The notes under the pieces were generated by a model. That model searched no databases. It saw only the letters and a list, made by a program, of their open reading frames with translations, and was not told where the DNA came from. This document shows positions 8,566-17,077 of a DNA stretch of 64,000 nt, piece by piece. Source of the stretch: Williamsia sp. 1135 (lineage in GTDB: Bacteria; Actinomycetota; Actinomycetes; Mycobacteriales; Mycobacteriaceae); assembly GCF_002095395.1 (NCBI RefSeq), contig NZ_MJEI01000104.1:1-64000 (forward strand), in the 5' to 3' direction. Each line of letters starts with the position of its first letter. Position 1 is the first letter of the stretch. A program made the translations under genes and the position numbers.

Positions 8566-11075
8566 CCACAATGAAATCTGCAATGGGCGGCATCGCTGTC
8601 GCAAACCTCCGCAGCCATCGCAACGGCTTCACCGCAGTGTTCATCACCGTGTTCTCCGCCGCTCTGCTCGTCTGTGCGCTCGGAGTGCTCTTCGAATCAG
8701 GAATCCGCGGCGGTGCCACACCCCATCGCCTCGCCGGCGCCGACGTCGTGGTCGGTGGGCCGCAATCGCTCGCAGTACCCGAAGATCTGGACCAGCCGTA
8801 CGGCGAACGAGTGCGTCTGCCCGCGTCCACGGTCGGCGAGTTGGCTGCACTCCCGGATGTGGAGTCGGCCGTCGGCGACATAAACGTCCCGCTCAGCGAC
8901 GACAGCGGACGCGTGTTCGATGCTCACGGCTGGTCGTCGGCCTCACTTGCGCCCTACCGCATCATCGGGGGCAACGCACCCACACGGGGGGATGAGGTGG
9001 TGACGACCGACCCTCAGATGCTCGGTGAGCAGGTGATGCTTCGGCACGGAGGCGTGGGGAACTCGTACACCGTGGTCGGTCTGGCGTCCACCTCGACGGC
9101 AGAGCCCAGCGGGCGTCCCACCACCATCTTCACGACCGACGAACGCGCGCAGGAACTCTGGCCGCATTCGGACACCGTGGCAGCCATCGGCCTCATCGCC
9201 CGCGAGGGCGTGGACTCTGCGGCGCTGGCCTCGCAGGTCGGGACTCAGCTGCGCGGCCTCGACGTCGACACCTACACGGGCGCCGCTCGCGCCGACGCCG
9301 AGTACGTGGACATCGGAGCCGCACGCGGCGAACTGGCTGCGCTGTCTGCCGCGGTCGCAGGCGTCGCCCTGATGATCGCTGTATTCGTGGTGTCGAGCAC
9401 GCTGTCGTCGTCCATTCAGCAGCGACGCCGCGATTTTGCGCTTCTGCGATCCATGGGCGCCACACCGAGGCAGGTTCATCGGCTGATCGGCGCCGAAGTG
9501 TGGGTGGTCTCGGGCGTGGCCGCTCTGCTGGGGGTCGCGCCCGGCTATGCCCTGGTGGCTGTCCTGCGCCACCAATTCGCCGAAGCCGGGATATTGCCGC
9601 CGGACTTCTCCCTCGCAGTGGGACCTGCTCCCGCCCTCGTCGCTGTCGTCGCGGCAGTCGTGACGGCCAGGATGGCCGCTGCCATATCCGCCCGCCGACC
9701 GGCGCGCCTCGATCCGGTCGACGCGTTGCGTGAAGCCGCAGTCGAGGCGGCGGCACTCGGCCGAACACGCATTGTGGTGGGTGTGCTCACCGGGGTCGGT
9801 GGGTTGATCGCCTCCCTGGTGCCGGCTTTCGTCCCCGGACCGGCCGCCATCGCGGGGGCAGGCAGTTCGGCCATCCTGTTGATCATCGCGGCAGCGCTTC
9901 TCGGACCCGTCCTGGTGTCCGGTGCGATGCGCGCGTTCTCCGGACGTATGGCCCGCAGTGGTTCCGCGAGTGCGGTGCTCGCGGCAGCCAACCTCAGCGC
10001 CCACCGACGCCGCCTGGCATCGGCGATCATGCCGTTGGCATTGGCGATCGCCTTCGGATCGGTGCAGTTGTTCAGTCAGAGCACCTTGCTCGCCGCGGCC
10101 GAAGAACAAACGGAGCGCGGAACTCTCGCCGATATCGTGGTGACCGGACCTGCCGGTGTCGACCCGCAACTGGCCGCAACCATCGCGGCGATGGATTCGG
10201 TGAGCGCAGCCAACCCGGTCAGCCGCAGCCAGGCCTTGTTCACCAAGGACATGGCTGACGCGCCCGTCACCGAGGTCTATTCGGTACAGGGCATCGACAC
10301 CGGGGCAGCGGCATCCACCCTGGACCTCGATGTCCGCGAGGGCGATCTGGGCCAGCTCGCCGCGGGGACGGTGGCGCTGAGCCGCGATGCCGCGGCAGCG
10401 ATGAGCGCCGACCTGGGCGACACCATCACCGTGCGGCTGGGCGACGGTGCCGTGGTGTCGGCGACCGTGATCGCCACCTACAACCGCGGATTCGGGTTCG
10501 GGGACATCACGCTGCCCGGCACCCAGGTACGCGAACACACCACCAGCGGACTCGTGGACCACATACTGGTGTCGGCGGCGCCGGGACGTATCGACGATGT
10601 CCGGCGCGCCATCGAAGCGACAGGTGGCGTAACAGCCCTGAGCAGCAACGAGTTTGCCTCTGCCATCGATCAAGAACAGCGAGAGCAGGATTCGGTCACC
10701 CTCGTCGTACTGGCGGTGTTACTCGGGTTCCTCGGTATCGCGGTGGTCAACACCATGGTGCTGATGACCACTGACCGTCGTCGCGAGTTCGCCTTGCTGC
10801 AGCTGGTCGGAGCGAGCACCCGCCAGGTGCGCGCGATGATGCGCAAAGAGTCGTTGGCAGCGGTGGCCTTGGCGGCGACGATCGGCACCCTGGTCGCCTA
10901 TCCGCCCTTGGCCGGAATCGCGATCGCCGTGTCGGGTGCGCCTTTCCCGACCGTCTCGGTCTGGACGTACGCCGTGCTCGTCGGCGCCGCCACGCTGGTG
11001 GGATTCGTGGCGATCACCGGCACGGCGCGGCGGGTCGCCCACCGCGATCGCGATGCCCTCGGCATGGGTGCCTGA
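8562..11075 (+). CDS. ABC transporter permease, FtsX/MacB type
   Basis: The 837-residue permease has an N-terminal membrane helix (NGFTAVFITVFSAALLVCALG), a large extracytoplasmic domain, a first FtsX block of helices (about 255-470), a second large extracytoplasmic domain and a last FtsX block at the C-terminus ending near residue 830. Each FtsX block begins with the usual phrase: RRRDFALLRSMGATPRQV and RRREFALLQLVGASTRQV. I use the GTG at 8562, which overlaps the ATPase stop; the ATG at 8571 is an alternative. A bidirectional terminator follows. Substrate unknown. Confidence 0.92.
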   Translation: MTTMKSAMGGIAVANLRSHRNGFTAVFITVFSAALLVCALGVLFESGIRGGATPHRLAGADVVVGGPQSLAVPEDLDQPYGERVRLPASTVGELAALPDVESAVGDINVPLSDDSGRVFDAHGWSSASLAPYRIIGGNAPTRGDEVVTTDPQMLGEQVMLRHGGVGNSYTVVGLASTSTAEPSGRPTTIFTTDERAQELWPHSDTVAAIGLIAREGVDSAALASQVGTQLRGLDVDTYTGAARADAEYVDIGAARGELAALSAAVAGVALMIAVFVVSSTLSSSIQQRRRDFALLRSMGATPRQVHRLIGAEVWVVSGVAALLGVAPGYALVAVLRHQFAEAGILPPDFSLAVGPAPALVAVVAAVVTARMAAAISARRPARLDPVDALREAAVEAAALGRTRIVVGVLTGVGGLIASLVPAFVPGPAAIAGAGSSAILLIIAAALLGPVLVSGAMRAFSGRMARSGSASAVLAAANLSAHRRRLASAIMPLALAIAFGSVQLFSQSTLLAAAEEQTERGTLADIVVTGPAGVDPQLAATIAAMDSVSAANPVSRSQALFTKDMADAPVTEVYSVQGIDTGAAASTLDLDVREGDLGQLAAGTVALSRDAAAAMSADLGDTITVRLGDGAVVSATVIATYNRGFGFGDITLPGTQVREHTTSGLVDHILVSAAPGRIDDVRRAIEATGGVTALSSNEFASAIDQEQREQDSVTLVVLAVLLGFLGIAVVNTMVLMTTDRRREFALLQLVGASTRQVRAMMRKESLAAVALAATIGTLVAYPPLAGIAIAVSGAPFPTVSVWTYAVLVGAATLVGFVAITGTARRVAHRDRDALGMGA

Positions 11076-11113
11076 CACACGGGAGACGAGTCAGCGCCTG
11101 ACGCACAAACGAG

Positions 11114-11147
11114 GAGACCCCGACCCGGTTCCCCGGATCGGGGTCTC
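11114..11147. terminator. Bidirectional terminator hairpin
   Basis: GAGACCCCGA (11114-11123) pairs perfectly with TCGGGGTCTC (11138-11147), with further partial pairing of ACCCGG/CCGG inside. It lies between the permease (+) and tRNA-Pro (-), so it can end transcription from both sides. Confidence 0.75.
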
Positions 11148-11172
11148 ACTGCTTGTGTCTCAACCAACACAG

Positions 11173-11246
11173 TCGGGGTGGCGGGATTCGAACCCACGAC
11201 CTCTTCGTCCCGAACGAAGCACGCTACCAAGCTGCGCCACACCCCG
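11173..11246 (-). tRNA. tRNA-Pro (CGG anticodon)
   Basis: Read on the minus strand, the acceptor arm CGGGGTG pairs with CACCCCG, the anticodon stem CTTCG/CGAAG holds the loop TTCGGGA giving anticodon CGG (reads CCG), and the T-loop contains GGGTTCGAATCCC. The discriminator is A and the CCA end is not encoded. Confidence 0.95.
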
Positions 11247-11312
11247 TGATCTATCAGCCTGGAGAAGCTTACCGCAGTCCGCGAAAGGGATTAAATCGCC
11301 TGGTCAGAGACC

Positions 11313-12308
11313 TCAACTGGCCTCGGCATTGACCGGTGGCAGCGAGTCTTCGTGGTCGTACTCGGCATCGCCGTTCTTCACCGGTGTCAAGGTCAGCAGA
11401 GTCGCTTCGGGCCGGCAGCAGAAGCGGGCAGGCGCGTACGGCGAGGTACCGAGTCCGGCGCTCACATGAAGCTTCATGGACGCACCCCATGCGGACGGCC
11501 CCTTGACCCGCGAGCGGTCGAGCTGGCAGTTCGTCACCAGGGCCCCGAAGAACGGCAGGCACAGCTGGCCCCCGTGGGTATGGCCGGCCATCACGAGGTC
11601 ATATCCATCGTCGGCGAACTTGTCGAGAACACGGGGCTCAGGGGAGTGCGTCAGACCCAGGCGCAGATGCGCTAGCGGATTGGGGCGGCCCTCGATGGTC
11701 TCGTAGCGGTCCCTGCCGATGTGCGGATCGTCGACGCCGGCAGCGGCCACCCGGACCCCGGCGACCTCGAGCTCACGCACCGAATGCGTCGCGTCGAGCC
11801 AGCCGCGTTCGGTGAAAGCGGCCCGCAGGTCCTGCCAGGGAAGTGGCTCGCCGTGGGTGCGCTGGTGATTCTTCTTGAAGTACTTGAACGGGTTCTTCGG
11901 TTTCGGTCCGAAGTAGTCGTTGGAGCCGAACACGAACAATCCGGGCACGGCCAACAGACCGCCGAGCGCCTGGACCACCGCGGGTACGGCCTGCGGATGA
12001 GCGAGGTTGTCACCGGTGTTGATCACCAGGTCGGGTTGCAGGCCGGCCAGCTCCTGCACCCAGGCCTGCTTGAGTCGCTGGCCGGGCATCATGTGCAGGT
12101 CGCTGATGTGCAGGACGCGTAGCGGGGTGGCGCCGGGTTCGAGAATCGACAGTGTCTGATGCCGCAGCGCAAAGGCGTTGCGTTCCACCAGCGTTGCGTA
12201 CGCGATGCCGGCCACACCAGCTGCCGCGACACCGGCGATTGCCTGCGTTGGGGTCGGCGCCGCGATCTGCGTCGCGGCCCGAGGAGCGCTTTTCCGTGCC
12301 TGAGCCAT
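11313..12308 (-). CDS. Calcineurin-like metallophosphoesterase (Rv3683 homologue)
   Basis: A membrane-anchored phosphoesterase of the YkuE type. After a short N-terminal hydrophobic stretch (AIAGVAAAGVAGIAYATL) come the metal-binding motifs in order: HISDLHMM (DxH), NTGDNLAH (GDxxD-like), GSNDYFG (GNxD/H-like), LTHSPEP and AGHTHGGQ (GHTHGGQ). These define a dinuclear-metal phosphoesterase; the physiological substrate is not known. I use the ATG at 12308 (MAQARKS), close to the divergent YqeY gene. In M. tuberculosis the homologue neighbours ponA2, as here. Confidence 0.9.
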   Translation of the reverse strand: MAQARKSAPRAATQIAAPTPTQAIAGVAAAGVAGIAYATLVERNAFALRHQTLSILEPGATPLRVLHISDLHMMPGQRLKQAWVQELAGLQPDLVINTGDNLAHPQAVPAVVQALGGLLAVPGLFVFGSNDYFGPKPKNPFKYFKKNHQRTHGEPLPWQDLRAAFTERGWLDATHSVRELEVAGVRVAAAGVDDPHIGRDRYETIEGRPNPLAHLRLGLTHSPEPRVLDKFADDGYDLVMAGHTHGGQLCLPFFGALVTNCQLDRSRVKGPSAWGASMKLHVSAGLGTSPYAPARFCCRPEATLLTLTPVKNGDAEYDHEDSLPPVNAEAS

Positions 12309-12378
12309 TGCAACAGAATACGCTCGCGGCAAATAAACCGGTGCGGAGTAGGCGGCGCACCGGCGTAACTTGAGCTAT

Positions 12379-12849
12379 ATGCCAACTATCAAGGAGCAGA
12401 TCCGCGCCGATCTGACGACGTCCATGAAAGCCCGGGACACCGCCGTCACCGGGACCCTGCGGATGATCCTGGCCGCCATCCAGGCCGAAGAGGTCTCCGG
12501 CAAGGAAGCGAAAGAGCTGACCGACGACGACGTGCTGAAAGTACTTGCCCGCGAGAGCAAGAAACGCGCGGAGGCGGCAACGGTCTTCGCCGAGAACGAT
12601 CGCGAGGAGCTGGCGGTCAAAGAGCGCGCCGAAGGCGAGATCATCGCGCGTTATCTGCCCAGCCAGCTGAGCGATGACGAGCTCGATGCGCTCGTCGACA
12701 AGGCCTACAAGGCGGTCGCGGAGCACAACGGCGAGGCGCCGACCATGAAACAGATGGGCCAGATCATGAATCAGGCCACTGCGCTGGCAGCCGGCGGTGC
12801 CGACGGCAAGCGACTCTCGTCAGCAGTCCGCGCCAAGCTCCAGGCGTAG
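12379..12849 (+). CDS. GatB/YqeY domain protein
   Basis: This 156-residue protein matches the stand-alone YqeY family, which resembles the tail domain of the GatB amidotransferase subunit. It is mostly helical and contains the family phrases KSKKRAEA-like ARESKKRAEAA, IIARYLPSQLS and MKQMGQIM near the C-terminus. Start at the ATG 12379. It is divergent from the metallophosphoesterase (70 bases) and convergent with ponA2, with a stem-loop repeat filling the gap to ponA2. Role uncertain; a tRNA-related function is often supposed for the family. Confidence 0.9.
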   Translation: MPTIKEQIRADLTTSMKARDTAVTGTLRMILAAIQAEEVSGKEAKELTDDDVLKVLARESKKRAEAATVFAENDREELAVKERAEGEIIARYLPSQLSDDELDALVDKAYKAVAEHNGEAPTMKQMGQIMNQATALAAGGADGKRLSSAVRAKLQA

Positions 12850-12856
12850 CCCGGTA

Positions 12857-12909
12857 TTGGTGGGTTGTGGCGAACCCCACCTGGGGAAATGCTCGCCAGA
12901 ACCCACCAA
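12857..12909. repeat. Intergenic stem-loop repeat, copy 1
   Basis: Arms 12857-12873 and 12893-12909 pair over 17 bp with one mismatch, around a 19-base loop containing CACCTGGGGAAATGC. A near-identical element is at 56946-56998: the right arm, the loop segment CCTGGGGAAATGCTCGCCAG and the trailing ATCGGGTCAG are shared. Both copies lie in a convergent gap, starting a few bases after a + strand stop and running into the stop codon of a - strand gene. It probably acts as a two-way terminator and may be a dispersed palindromic repeat family. Confidence 0.8.
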
Positions 12910-12916
12910 CATCGGG

Positions 12917-15373
12917 TCAGGGGACGGGGATGACGATCGGCCCGACCCCGGGCACGGTGATCGTCGTCGGGGGTGACGGCGCTCTGGTGCGGGTCGGCAG
13001 CTGGGTCTGACCGGTACTGACGTAGATGGTGACCGTGCTGCCGGGTATCGCGGTGTCCTCGGGCGCGGTGAAGACCACCGTTCCCGCGGACTGGCCACTG
13101 TCGGTGTCGAGCCTGCTGACCTTGAATCCTTCGCCTTCGAGCCGCTTCGTCGCCTCGTCGGCACTCATTCCTGCGACGCTCGGAACGGCCTTGCCACCGA
13201 CGCCGCTGACGTAGGTCGGATCATTCGGTGGGAGTGCTGTCGGCCCGAAGTTGTTGGCGATGGGCAGGATTGCGTTGAACCACGTCCGCGCCGGTTCGTT
13301 ACCGCCGTAGAGGTTTCCGTAGCCGCACTGGGTCAGCGGGCTCGAGCAGAGCTCCGACGGTGTCGGGGAGTCGTTGTAGACGTAGGTCGACGCGGCGAGG
13401 TTGTTCGTGAAGCCGAGGAAGGCCGATGAACGGTGCGCCTCGGTGGTGCCCGTCTTGCTCGCGAGCGGCAGGCTCCATCCGGACGAACTCGCGGCATTGG
13501 CAGCGGTGCCCGATCCGCGATCGTCCTGGCTCAGGGCGTTTGCGAGCGTGTCGGCGAGCCCTGGCTCCACGGCCTTCTCGCACTGGGGCCGCTCGAAGGC
13601 GACTTCCTGCACGGCGGGCTTGCCGTCCGGCGCGAGCACCTGGTTGCCGTAGCTGTCGCGCTTGGGCTGGGTGATCGACGCGATCGGGTTGGGCGGGCAC
13701 CACACACCGTGCGAGGCGAGAGTGGCCGAGACGTTGGAGAGCTCGAGCGCGTTGACCGCGGTGGGTCCGAGCGTGAACGACCCCAGATTGTTCTGCTTGA
13801 AGTAGTCCGCCAGGCTCAGATCGCCCTCACCCGAGGTGCCGGGGTTGGTGTACGAGCGCAGCCCGAGACGGACCGCGATGTCCACGGCAGCCGAGACGCC
13901 CACGTCCTGCAGCAACTTCACGAACGCGGTGTTGGGGGACTGCGCCAATGCTGCGGTGACCGACATCTGCGCCGGGTACTTACCGTCGTTCTTCACGCAG
14001 TAGGTGTTGGCGGGGCATCCGTTGGCGCCACCGCTGCTACCCATGCCCTGTGCCTGGAAGGTCGCCGGGACCTGCAGCGACGATCCGGCACCCAGGCCCT
14101 TCTCCATGGCCGCGGCCACGGTGAAGATCTTGAAGATCGACCCCGCGCCGTCACCGACCATCGAGAACGGTTGGGGCTGAACGGTCTGATTCGCGTTCTG
14201 ATCGAGCCCGTAGACGCGGCTGGACGCCATCGACAGGATGTCGTGTGATTCAGTGCCCGGTTTGATGACGCTCATCACCGTCGAGACACCCTCGAGATTG
14301 GGATCGGTGATGTTCTGGACGCCGGTGAGCGTCGAGCGCTGCACGGCGGGGTCGAGGGTGGTGCGGATGGTGTAGCCGCCGCGGGCGATGGTGTCGCGGC
14401 TCAGCCCGTTCTCGGCCAGGAACTGCAGCGCGTAGTCGCAGAAGAACCCGGCGTCATTGGCGGAGATGCAGCCGTTGGACAGCGATCCCGGAGATGGCAG
14501 CACGCCGAGCGGGGTGTCCACCGCGGCCCGATACTCTGCGGCGCGGTTGGGGAAGTTCGCGATCATGGTCTCGAGCACCAGGTTGCGGCGCTCGGTCACA
14601 CCTTCGGGATTGGTGTACGGGTCGAGTGCAGAACTCGACTGCACCATGCCGGCGAGCATCGCCGATTCCGGGATGGTCAGCTCTTTGGCTGACTTGTTGA
14701 AGTAGGTCCGCGCCGCCGCCTCGATGCCGTACGCGCCGTTTCCGAACGGCACCACGTTGAGGTAGCGGGTGACGATCTCCTTCTTCGCTTCCTGCTTGGC
14801 CTGTTCGTCGGTGAGGTTCTTCTCTCGCTTGGCCTGTTCGGTCAGGGTCTCTTCGAGCGTGAGCGCCATCCGGACTTCTTTGAGCTTGCGCGCGGGAGTG
14901 GTCTCGGTGGCGGCGCGACGATCGGCGTCGGTGCGGGCCAGGACGAGCAGTTGGTAGTTCTTCACATACTGCTGGTCGATGGTCGAGGCGCCCTGCTGGA
15001 CTTCACCGGACGACGAGTTCTTCAGGAAGGCACGAATCGTGCCCTTCCAGTCGACGCCGTCGTGGTCGAGGAACCGTTTGTCCTCGATCGAGATGATCGC
15101 CCGGATCATCTCAGGGGAGATGTCGTTGTAGCCGACCTGCGTGCGCCGCTGGTCGTAGAGGAACGCGATGGGCTTCCCGTTGACGTCCGTCATGGTCGTC
15201 ACCTCGGGAACGGTGCCCTCGAGCAGCTCAGAGGAGACGTTCTGCACGGTGTCGGCGGCGCGGTTGGAGACCAGCCCCAATCCACCGGCGACGGGGAACA
15301 GCAATCCTGCGACCAGCACACCGGCGAGAATGCAGCAGCCGGCGAGCATGGACAGCGATTTCGACTTTGGCAC
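12917..15373 (-). CDS. ponA2: Bifunctional penicillin-binding protein (class A PBP) PonA2
   Basis: Class A PBP making and cross-linking peptidoglycan at the outer face of the membrane. From the GTG at 15373 the product is 818 residues, close to M. tuberculosis PonA2. Order: membrane anchor (MLAGCCILAGVLVAGLLFPV), GT51 glycosyltransferase with IISIEDKRFLDHDGVDWKG, transpeptidase with the SxxK serine in AGSIFKIF, SxN in AQSPNTAF and KTG in ASKTGTTEAH, then one PASTA domain (VPSVAGMSADEATKRL ... TIYVSTGQ) and a proline/threonine tail. The frame is open upstream, but that part covers the whiB promoter region. It is divergent from whiB4, as in mycobacteria. Confidence 0.95.
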   Translation of the reverse strand: MPKSKSLSMLAGCCILAGVLVAGLLFPVAGGLGLVSNRAADTVQNVSSELLEGTVPEVTTMTDVNGKPIAFLYDQRRTQVGYNDISPEMIRAIISIEDKRFLDHDGVDWKGTIRAFLKNSSSGEVQQGASTIDQQYVKNYQLLVLARTDADRRAATETTPARKLKEVRMALTLEETLTEQAKREKNLTDEQAKQEAKKEIVTRYLNVVPFGNGAYGIEAAARTYFNKSAKELTIPESAMLAGMVQSSSALDPYTNPEGVTERRNLVLETMIANFPNRAAEYRAAVDTPLGVLPSPGSLSNGCISANDAGFFCDYALQFLAENGLSRDTIARGGYTIRTTLDPAVQRSTLTGVQNITDPNLEGVSTVMSVIKPGTESHDILSMASSRVYGLDQNANQTVQPQPFSMVGDGAGSIFKIFTVAAAMEKGLGAGSSLQVPATFQAQGMGSSGGANGCPANTYCVKNDGKYPAQMSVTAALAQSPNTAFVKLLQDVGVSAAVDIAVRLGLRSYTNPGTSGEGDLSLADYFKQNNLGSFTLGPTAVNALELSNVSATLASHGVWCPPNPIASITQPKRDSYGNQVLAPDGKPAVQEVAFERPQCEKAVEPGLADTLANALSQDDRGSGTAANAASSSGWSLPLASKTGTTEAHRSSAFLGFTNNLAASTYVYNDSPTPSELCSSPLTQCGYGNLYGGNEPARTWFNAILPIANNFGPTALPPNDPTYVSGVGGKAVPSVAGMSADEATKRLEGEGFKVSRLDTDSGQSAGTVVFTAPEDTAIPGSTVTIYVSTGQTQLPTRTRAPSPPTTITVPGVGPIVIPVP

Positions 15374-15521
15374 GCCCGCAAGGATACGTGCATGACGCAA
15401 CTCCGCTGCGTATCGAGTTGCTCGCGTGATCAGTTTGATGTGGGGGTTTGCACGTAAGTGCCACTTTTTTTGTTTCAGGTCTTGACGATGGCTAACCGGG
15501 GTCCATAGATTGGGTTCTACT

Positions 15522-15545
15522 CGAATGTGACTCACGTAACATTCG
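15522..15545. promoter_or_regulatory. Inverted repeat upstream of whiB4, CRP-like core
   Basis: CGAATGT (15522-15528) and ACATTCG (15539-15545) form a perfect 7-bp inverted repeat with a 10-base spacer. Inside it, TGTGA-N6-TAACA (15526-15541) matches the mycobacterial Crp consensus TGTGA-N6-TCACA at 9 of 10 positions. It sits about 55-75 bases before the whiB4 ATG. Binding protein unproven. Confidence 0.45.
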
Positions 15546-15597
15546 GCCTCAAATGTGGCGGCAGACGTCAGTATTGTGCTTCAGACAGGGGATCGTA

Positions 15598-15915
15598 ATG
15601 GCAAAAGCGGCAGCTGCGACCGTAGAAAACGAAGCAAGACTGGCATGGGTGGCCAGGGCCCGATGCCGGGAGGTAGATCCGGACCAGCTGTTCGTGCGGG
15701 GTGCAGCGCAGCGCAAGGCGGCGACAATCTGCCGCCATTGCCCTGTTCAGCTCGAATGCGGAGCGGATGCCCTCGACAATCGTGTCGAGTTCGGAGTCTG
15801 GGGAGGGATGACCGAACGTCAGCGCCGGGCGCTGCTGCGCCAGCACCCGGAGGTCACCTCGTGGAGTGACTTCTTCGAGACGCAGCGTCGTCGGCAGACC
15901 ATCAGCGTCGGCTGA
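15598..15915 (+). CDS. whiB4: WhiB-family iron-sulfur redox regulator WhiB4
   Basis: The 105-residue protein has the four cluster cysteines C23, C45, C48 and C54 (ARCREVD ... ICRHCPVQLEC) and the GVWGG turn at 66-70, the hallmarks of Wbl proteins carrying an O2/NO-sensitive 4Fe-4S cluster. A basic C-terminus (RQRRALLRQ) fits DNA binding. Assignment to WhiB4 rests on the conserved neighbourhood (ponA2 on one side, ArsA-like ATPases on the other). Start is the ATG 15598 after GGGGATC. A strong terminator follows at 15929. In M. tuberculosis WhiB4 is a redox-responsive regulator of antioxidant genes. Confidence 0.93.
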   Translation: MAKAAAATVENEARLAWVARARCREVDPDQLFVRGAAQRKAATICRHCPVQLECGADALDNRVEFGVWGGMTERQRRALLRQHPEVTSWSDFFETQRRRQTISVG

Positions 15916-15928
15916 GACAGCAGACAAA

Positions 15929-15960
15929 GAACCGCCCCCCGATTTCTCGGGGGGCGGTTC
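15929..15960. terminator. Strong terminator between whiB4 and the ArsA-like genes
   Basis: GAACCGCCCCCCGA pairs perfectly (14 bp) with TCGGGGGGCGGTTC around a TTTC tetraloop. It separates two convergent genes and can serve both. Confidence 0.85.
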
Positions 15961-15982
15961 TCTGCGTTCTGGGTGTGGGGTC

Positions 15983-17077
15983 TCAGCCCTTGCTGGTGAT
16001 CTGCTCGGCCACGGCGCGCAGGGCCGTCATGTCGGCCACCTCGAACGGTAGGGACGGGACCCCGACCATCGGGACCGTCGGATGCGACGAGGTGAAGCTC
16101 TGCAGCAGGTGCAGCTCACGCTTGCCGGTGGTTGCGCGCTCGGAATGGATCGTGAGCACCGCCTTCGTCAGCGGATCGTCGACCGCATTGGCGGCGGCCT
16201 CGGCGGCACTCCCGCTGATGGACGTCAGATTCGGATGCGTGCGGTTCAGGATCAGCCCCGCGAGCGGCATCTTCTCCTCAGAGAGCCGGTCGACGAAAAA
16301 CGCCGCCTCACGCAGCGCGTCAGGTTCGGCTGCCGATACGACGGCGAACTGGGTGCCCGGCTGCTTCAGCAGCAGATAGGTCTTGTTCGCTCGTTCGCGG
16401 AAGCTGCCGAACATCGAATCCAGGGACTGCACGAAGACGGACACGTCGCGCAGCGTCTCGCCGCCGATGATCGTCGAGATGCCCTTCATGGCCAGCCCGA
16501 CGACGCCCGTGACGACCCGGCCCACGCCGCGGCCACCGCCGACGAGCATCTTCATGAGCCGGCCCTCGAGGAACGACCCGAGTCGCTGTGGTGCATCGAG
16601 GAAATCCAGCGCATTGCGCGACGGTGGGGTGTCCACCACCACGAGATCCCAATCGTCTTGCGCCAGAAGCTGTCCCAGCTTCTCCATCGCCATGTACTCC
16701 TGCGTCCCGGAGAACGAGCTGGCGACCGTCTGATAGAAGGAGTTGTTCATGATGGCCTCGGCCCGATCAGGCGGAGAGTACTGCGTGACCATCTCGTCGA
16801 AGGTGCGTCGCATGTCGAGCATCATGGCGTCGAGGGTGCCGTCGCCGTCGATCTTCACCGGCTGCGGACTGTTCGTCAGTTCGCTCATCCCCAGTGACTG
16901 TGCGAGCCGTTTGGCCGGGTCGATGGTCAGCACCACCACTTTGCGGCCCCGCTCCGCTGCATAGACGGCCATCGCGGCAGCCGTGGTGGTCTTACCGACC
17001 CCGCCTGCGCCGCAACAGATCACAACTTTGGTGCCCTTGTCGGCAAGGATCTTGCCCATTTTCAGATCGATGGGCAT
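15983..17077 (-). CDS. ArsA/GET3-family ATPase, second of a pair (Rv3680 homologue)
   Basis: This 364-residue cytosolic ATPase has the deviant P-loop [16 protein letters not shown] near residue 21, a switch I segment ([15 protein letters not shown]) and the switch II motif [15 protein letters not shown]. No arsenic-binding cysteine cluster and no ars genes are nearby, so an arsenite pump role is unlikely. Its start shares base 17077 with the upstream gene stop, so the two are coupled. In M. tuberculosis the pair Rv3679-Rv3680 forms an ArsA-like complex linked to redox and glycerol-metabolite stress; that role is carried over by homology only. Confidence 0.9.
   Translation of the reverse strand: MPIDLKMGKILADKGTKVVICCGAGGVGKTTTAAAMAVYAAERGRKVVVLTIDPAKRLAQSLGMSELTNSPQPVKIDGDGTLDAMMLDMRRTFDEMVTQYSPPDRAEAIMNNSFYQTVASSFSGTQEYMAMEKLGQLLAQDDWDLVVVDTPPSRNALDFLDAPQRLGSFLEGRLMKMLVGGGRGVGRVVTGVVGLAMKGISTIIGGETLRDVSVFVQSLDSMFGSFRERANKTYLLLKQPGTQFAVVSAAEPDALREAAFFVDRLSEEKMPLAGLILNRTHPNLTSISGSAAEAAANAVDDPLTKAVLTIHSERATTGKRELHLLQSFTSSHPTVPMVGVPSLPFEVADMTALRAVAEQITSKG

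Noticed and set aside
8943-10673. 576-codon open frame on the minus strand
   Set aside because: It is the antisense shadow of the FtsX permease; its product is rich in H, R, G and D with no domain.
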